Source: JBMYQA01 sp049600855 (GTDB lineage: Bacteria > Bacteroidota > Bacteroidia > Cytophagales > Flammeovirgaceae). From it: DNA of 8,962 nucleotides. The stretch covers positions 1 through 8,962 of the forward strand of contig JBMYQA010000261.1 in NCBI GenBank assembly GCA_049600855.1, in the 5' to 3' direction. This document shows positions 6,317 to 8,962 of this stretch, in pieces. A program made the translations under genes and the position numbers. The stretch's first letter is position 1; every line of letters begins with the position of its first letter. The notes beneath the pieces are model-generated. The model saw only the letters and a program-made list of their open reading frames with translations, was not told the DNA's origin and ran no database searches.

Positions 6317-6324
6317 TAATTTTG
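6317..6324 (+). promoter_or_regulatory. Bacteroidota -7 element (TAnnTTTG) upstream of the ATP-grasp gene
   Basis: TAATTTTG matches the -7 consensus TAnnTTTG exactly. It lies 21 bases after the 2H-phosphoesterase stop and 112 bases before the ATP-grasp start, which implies a leader of about 105 nt. I see no TTG at the ideal -33 distance, so the promoter may be weak or need an activator. Confidence 0.45.
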
Positions 6325-6347
6325 CGCAAGTTCTTGAGAGGGAGCAG

Positions 6348-6384
6348 ATTACCAAATCTATTGTAACAGTAGTTTTTTGGTAAT
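6348..6384 (+). promoter_or_regulatory. 37-nt hairpin in the ATP-grasp leader (possible attenuator or operon terminator)
   Basis: The outer arms ATTACCAAA (6348-6356) and TTTGGTAAT (6376-6384) form nine perfect pairs. Inside, CTATTG (6358-6363) pairs with CAGTAG (6367-6372) around the loop TAA, with one G-T pair. The inner stem is followed directly by TTTTTT (6373-6378), which alone resembles a weak intrinsic terminator. The outer stem uses the last three of those Ts. It could end the CYTH-2H transcript, or act on the leader RNA from the promoter at 6317. The fold is seen; the role is inferred. Confidence 0.5.
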
Positions 6385-6436
6385 GTTAACTCAACATAGT
6401 TAAACGAATACATTTCCATTTATAATATCCTGAATC

Positions 6437-7654
6437 ATGGCAGAAAGACCCCTCACTTTTTTATGTGTCTCTTGTTATTTTAAGGGTGCGGATTTCTTGA
6501 CAGCTTGCAAAGAGCTGGGGAATAAGGTGTTTTTGGTAACCGCTAAAAAGCTGGAGCATAAACCTTGGCCGAGAGAACATATTGATGAGATTTTCTATGT
6601 AGAAGAAGACGAAGATCAAGCTTGGAACATGGATCAAGTGATCGATGGGTTAGCTTACTTCATGCGCGCAAATAAAGTAGACCGTATGGTGGCTTTAGAT
6701 GATTTTGATGTAGAAAAAGTAACGCACCTTAGAGAACATTTCCGCATGCCTGGAATGGGGCAAACTACGGGTCGTCATTTCCGTGATAAGTTAGCGATGC
6801 GTGTGAAAGCACAGGAGTCGGGAATTGCTGTTCCTGCATTTTGTGGACTTTTTAACGATGCTGAAATTAATGAGTTTGCAGATACCGTGCCTGCTCCTTG
6901 GTTGGTGAAGCCGCGTGGCGAAGCTTCGGCTACAGGTATTACGAAAGTTCACAATAAGGAAGAACTGTGGAATGTCATTCACGGATTAGGCGATAAACGC
7001 CACAACTACTTGGTAGAACGATTTGCCCCAGGCGATGTATATCACATAGATTCAATCTCTCACAATGGCAAAATTGTGTTCACAAGGGTATCAAAATATT
7101 TAGATACACCCATGGAAGTAGCACACGGAGGTGGCATTTTCCGTTCGCATATGGTGGAGTTTGGCGGAGAAGATGATAAAGCACTTCAAAAACTCAATAC
7201 CCAAGTGATGAAAGCTTTTGGAATGCGCGACAGTGCCTCGCATTCAGAGTTTATTAAATCGAAAGAAACGGGAGAGTTTTTCTTCTTAGAAACGGCTTCG
7301 CGTGTAGGAGGCGCACACATCGTAGAAATGGTGGAAGCTGGCTCAGGTGTAAACCTGTGGAAAGAGTGGGCAAGGTTAGAAACGATGGTGACTAAAGGAG
7401 AAAGTTATAAAGCCCCAAAATCAACGAAGGATTATGCGGGTATCGTGGTGAGCTTAAGCCGTTTTCAACATCCAGACATGTCAGGATTCAATGATGAAGA
7501 AATTTGGTGGAAGATGAATGAAGAATACCATGTGGGTATGGTGTTAAAGTCGAACAGCAGAACGCGTATTTTGGAGTTGCTGGATGATTATGCCCAACGT
7601 ATTTTTAATGACTTTCATGCGAGTGCGCCAGTTCCTGATAAACCCATGCACTAG
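6437..7654 (+). CDS. ATP-grasp domain protein, substrate unknown
   Basis: A 405-residue cytoplasmic protein with ATP-grasp architecture. The N-terminal preATP-grasp Rossmann-like domain (about 1-110) includes FLCVSCYFKGADF and VDRMVALDDFD. The ATP-grasp domain follows (about 113-325). Likely nucleotide and metal residues are Lys118 (RDKLAM), Lys158 in a flexible VKPRGEASATG loop (157-167), Glu194 (LVERF), Asp200 (PGDVYHIDS), Glu271 (HSEF) and Glu285 with Arg289 (FLETASRVGG). The C-terminal 80 residues form a further domain. The family activates a carboxylate as an acyl phosphate and joins it to an amine or thiol. This group resembles carbamoyl-phosphate-synthase-like and biotin-carboxylase-like members of unknown substrate. 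It is preceded by a long structured leader and followed by a strong terminator, so it appears to be a single-gene unit. No substrate gene lies beside it. Confidence 0.88.
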   Translation: MAERPLTFLCVSCYFKGADFLTACKELGNKVFLVTAKKLEHKPWPREHIDEIFYVEEDEDQAWNMDQVIDGLAYFMRANKVDRMVALDDFDVEKVTHLREHFRMPGMGQTTGRHFRDKLAMRVKAQESGIAVPAFCGLFNDAEINEFADTVPAPWLVKPRGEASATGITKVHNKEELWNVIHGLGDKRHNYLVERFAPGDVYHIDSISHNGKIVFTRVSKYLDTPMEVAHGGGIFRSHMVEFGGEDDKALQKLNTQVMKAFGMRDSASHSEFIKSKETGEFFFLETASRVGGAHIVEMVEAGSGVNLWKEWARLETMVTKGESYKAPKSTKDYAGIVVSLSRFQHPDMSGFNDEEIWWKMNEEYHVGMVLKSNSRTRILELLDDYAQRIFNDFHASAPVPDKPMH

Positions 7655-7680
7655 AATAAAACATATTTACCATATTTGCA

Positions 7681-7712
7681 GAACCATCTGGGTACTCAGG
7701 TGGTTCTTTTTT
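7681..7712 (+). terminator. Intrinsic terminator after the ATP-grasp gene
   Basis: GAACCATCTG (7681-7690) pairs with CAGGTGGTTC (7697-7706), giving ten base pairs with one G-T, around the 6-nt loop GGTACT. Six Ts follow at once (7707-7712). It lies 26 bases after the ATP-grasp stop and separates that gene from the lipoprotein gene. Confidence 0.9.
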
Positions 7713-7758
7713 ATGATAAGTAGGTAATCGAAATGAGCTATAGCTAATTAATGAGTTC

Positions 7759-8148
7759 ATGAAAAAATTGATGCAATATATTTGTTTGGGAAGTTTACTT
7801 TTTGCCTTTGGTGCGTGCGATGTCAATGTGGCGGATCGTATTAAAGGAAATTTTGATGAAGCAGTTTGGAAAGGTGATGCGAATGGATGCAATAACAAAC
7901 GCTTGGAAATGGTGGATGCCATCAAAGCTGCTCAAGAAGATTTGGTTTTATTAGGAGAGGCCGATATCCGAAAAGTATTGGGCAAACCCGACAAAACGGA
8001 ATTATTTTCCCGATCTCAAAAGTTTTACATTTACTTTTTAGAAGCAGGAGGGCAATGTGTGGAAGGCTCAACGGCAAAGTGGGGGAAAAGTTTAGAGGTG
8101 AGTTTGGATGCGTTAGGAAGATTGCATGAAATCAATGTCAGAAATTAA
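7759..8148 (+). CDS. Small BamE/SmpA-like lipoprotein
   Basis: A 129-residue exported lipoprotein. MKKLMQYICLGSLLFAFGAC is a signal with lipobox FGAC, lipidated at Cys20; the next residue is Asp, which in enterics would keep it in the inner membrane, though that rule may not hold in Bacteroidota. The mature part has two further cysteines (Cys44, Cys100) that could form a disulfide. The region from LLGEADIRKVLGKPDKTELF (64-83) through YIYFL (90-94) to LEVSLDALGRLHEI (112-125) follows the helix-strand-strand pattern of the SmpA/OmlA/BamE fold. I infer the fold only; a role in outer-membrane assembly is not shown. Upstream, the strong terminator isolates it from the ATP-grasp gene, but no exact -7 element was found. 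Its stop codon overlaps the Shine-Dalgarno of the next gene, so the two are probably co-transcribed. Confidence 0.8.
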   Translation: MKKLMQYICLGSLLFAFGACDVNVADRIKGNFDEAVWKGDANGCNNKRLEMVDAIKAAQEDLVLLGEADIRKVLGKPDKTELFSRSQKFYIYFLEAGGQCVEGSTAKWGKSLEVSLDALGRLHEINVRN

Positions 8149-8152
8149 GGAG
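8147..8152 (+). promoter_or_regulatory. Strong Shine-Dalgarno deciding the start of the 94-residue gene
   Basis: AAGGAG lies seven bases before the ATG at 8160 and overlaps the TAA stop of the lipoprotein gene. A TTG in the same frame at 8154 is only one base away from it, too close to be used. A full Shine-Dalgarno stands out here because most genes in this window lack one. Confidence 0.7.
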
Positions 8153-8159
8153 TTTGCCC

Positions 8160-8444
8160 ATGCCAGAGAAATATCGAAATATCTACTTCAAAATTATTGT
8201 ACAAAAAAAAGGGAATCCCGCAGAACTGACCATCGAGCAAATGCGGACAATACCCTGCCACGAGATTTTTTTTAACGAATTGGAAGAAAAATTCTTTGAA
8301 ATTCGCTTCAAACCACAAAAAGGAGTGACTGACGAAATGGTTTTACAAGAACACCTACGCGCCCTGCGGAAAAAATACATCATTCGTGGACATGAAATCT
8401 ATGATGTCCAAGAGGAAGGCTTAATTGGAAAGCGCAAAGCTTAA
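8160..8444 (+). CDS. Hypothetical 94-residue cytoplasmic protein
   Basis: A short, charged protein with no signal peptide or membrane segment, which I do not recognise. It begins MPEKYRNIYFKIIVQKK, a strand-like stretch. A helix-turn segment follows (AELTIEQMRTIPCHEIFFNELEEKF, residues 21-45), then FEIRFKPQKG (46-55), a helix (TDEMVLQEHLRALRKKY, 57-73), and a Lys/Arg-rich tail. One cysteine (Cys33) is present. The pattern suggests a small alpha/beta fold. It shares an operon with the lipoprotein upstream, and its stop codon overlaps the stop of the convergent flavin-reductase gene. The good ribosome-binding site and in-frame coding across 94 codons support it as a real gene. No function is assigned. 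Confidence 0.7.
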   Translation: MPEKYRNIYFKIIVQKKGNPAELTIEQMRTIPCHEIFFNELEEKFFEIRFKPQKGVTDEMVLQEHLRALRKKYIIRGHEIYDVQEEGLIGKRKA

Positions 8445-8962
8445 GCACTACTTTTGGGCTTCGCATAAGCTAGCCTACCTAACTTTTGAGTAGTATGATA
8501 GGAATCCAAACCAGAAGAAGTAACCGTTTGCGCCAATTCTAAATCGAGAAATCCATCCTCTTGTAACACCAGCTCATTTTCTAGGATGACCTGCTGAATA
8601 CTACCAATAACCAATACCGTATCATTGATAGCTAATGTCGTGTGTTCTTCGAGCTTTAGCCCAATTTTAAGGATAGATTCTTGTACATAAGGAGCCGCAA
8701 AGTCTTGCTCATAGTGAGGAGTCAATTCAGTAGCCTCAAATTCAGATTGTTCACGCGGATATCGGGCACTGGTATGATGAGCCTTTTCGTAAATGCTTGG
8801 ATTGATATGGTTGAGTGTGTAATAGTTGGTTGCTAAAATATTTTCTAAAGTATGGTGGGGCAGGTTGAATGCATTTGCTATAGGTTCATACACAATTTGA
8901 CCATCAATTATGTTTAGGCCTTTTGCAAGCCCTATATTAGCTTTACATGCTTTTTTCCACCC
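8441..8962 (-). CDS. Flavin reductase family protein, partial (N-terminus off the right edge)
   Basis: The C-terminal 173 codons of a flavin-reductase-like, FMN-binding split-barrel protein; the reading frame stays open to the window edge, so the start lies outside. Recognisable family segments are PHHTLENILATNYYTLNHI, KAHHTSARYPREQSEFEAT, APYVQESILKIGLKLEEH, VLVIGSIQQVIL, LQEDGFLDLE and SGLDSYHTTQKLGRLAYAKP. The family binds FMN and includes NAD(P)H:flavin oxidoreductases and related oxidoreductases; the exact reaction is unknown. A GTG at 8893 could be read as a start but falls inside the domain, and the 23 codons to its right continue in frame. Those 23 codons match my recollection of the family poorly, which could reflect divergence. 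Its TAA overlaps the TAA of the opposing 94-residue gene within one TTAA. Confidence 0.85.
   Translation of the reverse strand, partial: GWKKACKANIGLAKGLNIIDGQIVYEPIANAFNLPHHTLENILATNYYTLNHINPSIYEKAHHTSARYPREQSEFEATELTPHYEQDFAAPYVQESILKIGLKLEEHTTLAINDTVLVIGSIQQVILENELVLQEDGFLDLELAQTVTSSGLDSYHTTQKLGRLAYAKPKSSA

Noticed and set aside
7669..7676. CATATTTG as a -7 promoter box for the lipoprotein gene
   Set aside because: It has one mismatch, no -33 partner, and lies before the terminator at 7681-7712, so transcripts from it would be stopped.
7751..7762. Three-codon reading frame whose stop overlaps the lipoprotein ATG
   Set aside because: ATG AGT TCA TGA is too short to judge and has no ribosome-binding site; most likely coincidence.
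7605..7925. Minus-strand open frame of 106 codons over the ATP-grasp 3' end, the terminator and the lipoprotein start
   Set aside because: It runs through a strong terminator and antisense to two supported genes; its composition looks random.
8154..8159. TTG start for the 94-residue protein
   Set aside because: It is only one base from the AAGGAG Shine-Dalgarno, whereas the ATG at 8160 has the ideal seven-base spacing.
8891..8893. GTG at 8893 as the start of the flavin-reductase gene
   Set aside because: It falls inside the conserved domain, and the frame stays open to the right edge, so the gene is partial.

Overview
The window looks like a chromosomal stretch from a member of the Bacteroidota. 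The evidence is moderate-to-low GC, several genes with no Shine-Dalgarno, two exact copies of the Bacteroidota -7 promoter element (TAnnTTTG), and gene types typical of that phylum: a small-molecule-type Crp/Fnr regulator, a 7TMR-DISM/SpoIIE phosphatase with the LNYAKRIQTAILP linker, and a SCO1/SenC lipoprotein. I cannot name the genus. I see no rRNA, tRNA, CRISPR, insertion sequence, phage gene or attachment site. No gap between genes exceeds about 155 bases.

Layout from left to right. Positions 1-153 hold a short hairpin and the promoter of a Crp/Fnr regulator gene (154-714, +). A DUF2200 gene (730-1095, -) converges on it. DUF2200 diverges from an alpha/beta hydrolase of the haloalkane-dehalogenase type (1240-2127, +); the 144-base gap between them holds a perfect 18-bp palindrome. 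A SCO1/SenC lipoprotein (2145-2780, -) and a 7TM sensor with a SpoIIE phosphatase domain (2899-5049, -) follow on the minus strand. The phosphatase gene diverges from a tightly coupled pair: a CYTH-domain protein (5152-5688, +) whose stop overlaps the start of a 2H phosphoesterase of the 2'-5' RNA ligase type (5685-6296, +). That divergent gap carries a 25-nt near-perfect palindrome and a 12-nt direct repeat.

Next is a 140-base leader with a promoter-like -7 box and a 37-nt hairpin, then an ATP-grasp enzyme (6437-7654, +) closed by a clear intrinsic terminator (7681-7712). A small BamE/SmpA-like lipoprotein (7759-8148, +) and a 94-residue protein of unknown function (8160-8444, +) form a two-gene unit. 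The last gene is a flavin-reductase-family protein on the minus strand (8441 to the right edge, N-terminus outside), and its stop codon overlaps that of the 94-residue gene.

Most genes look like ordinary housekeeping or signalling genes in separate transcription units. The most promising candidate for something undescribed is the translationally coupled CYTH plus 2H-phosphoesterase pair. Both families act on nucleotides, polyphosphate or RNA ends, and the pair suggests a small nucleotide-signal or RNA-end module. The structured leader of the ATP-grasp gene and the two operator-like palindromes are the best regulatory leads.
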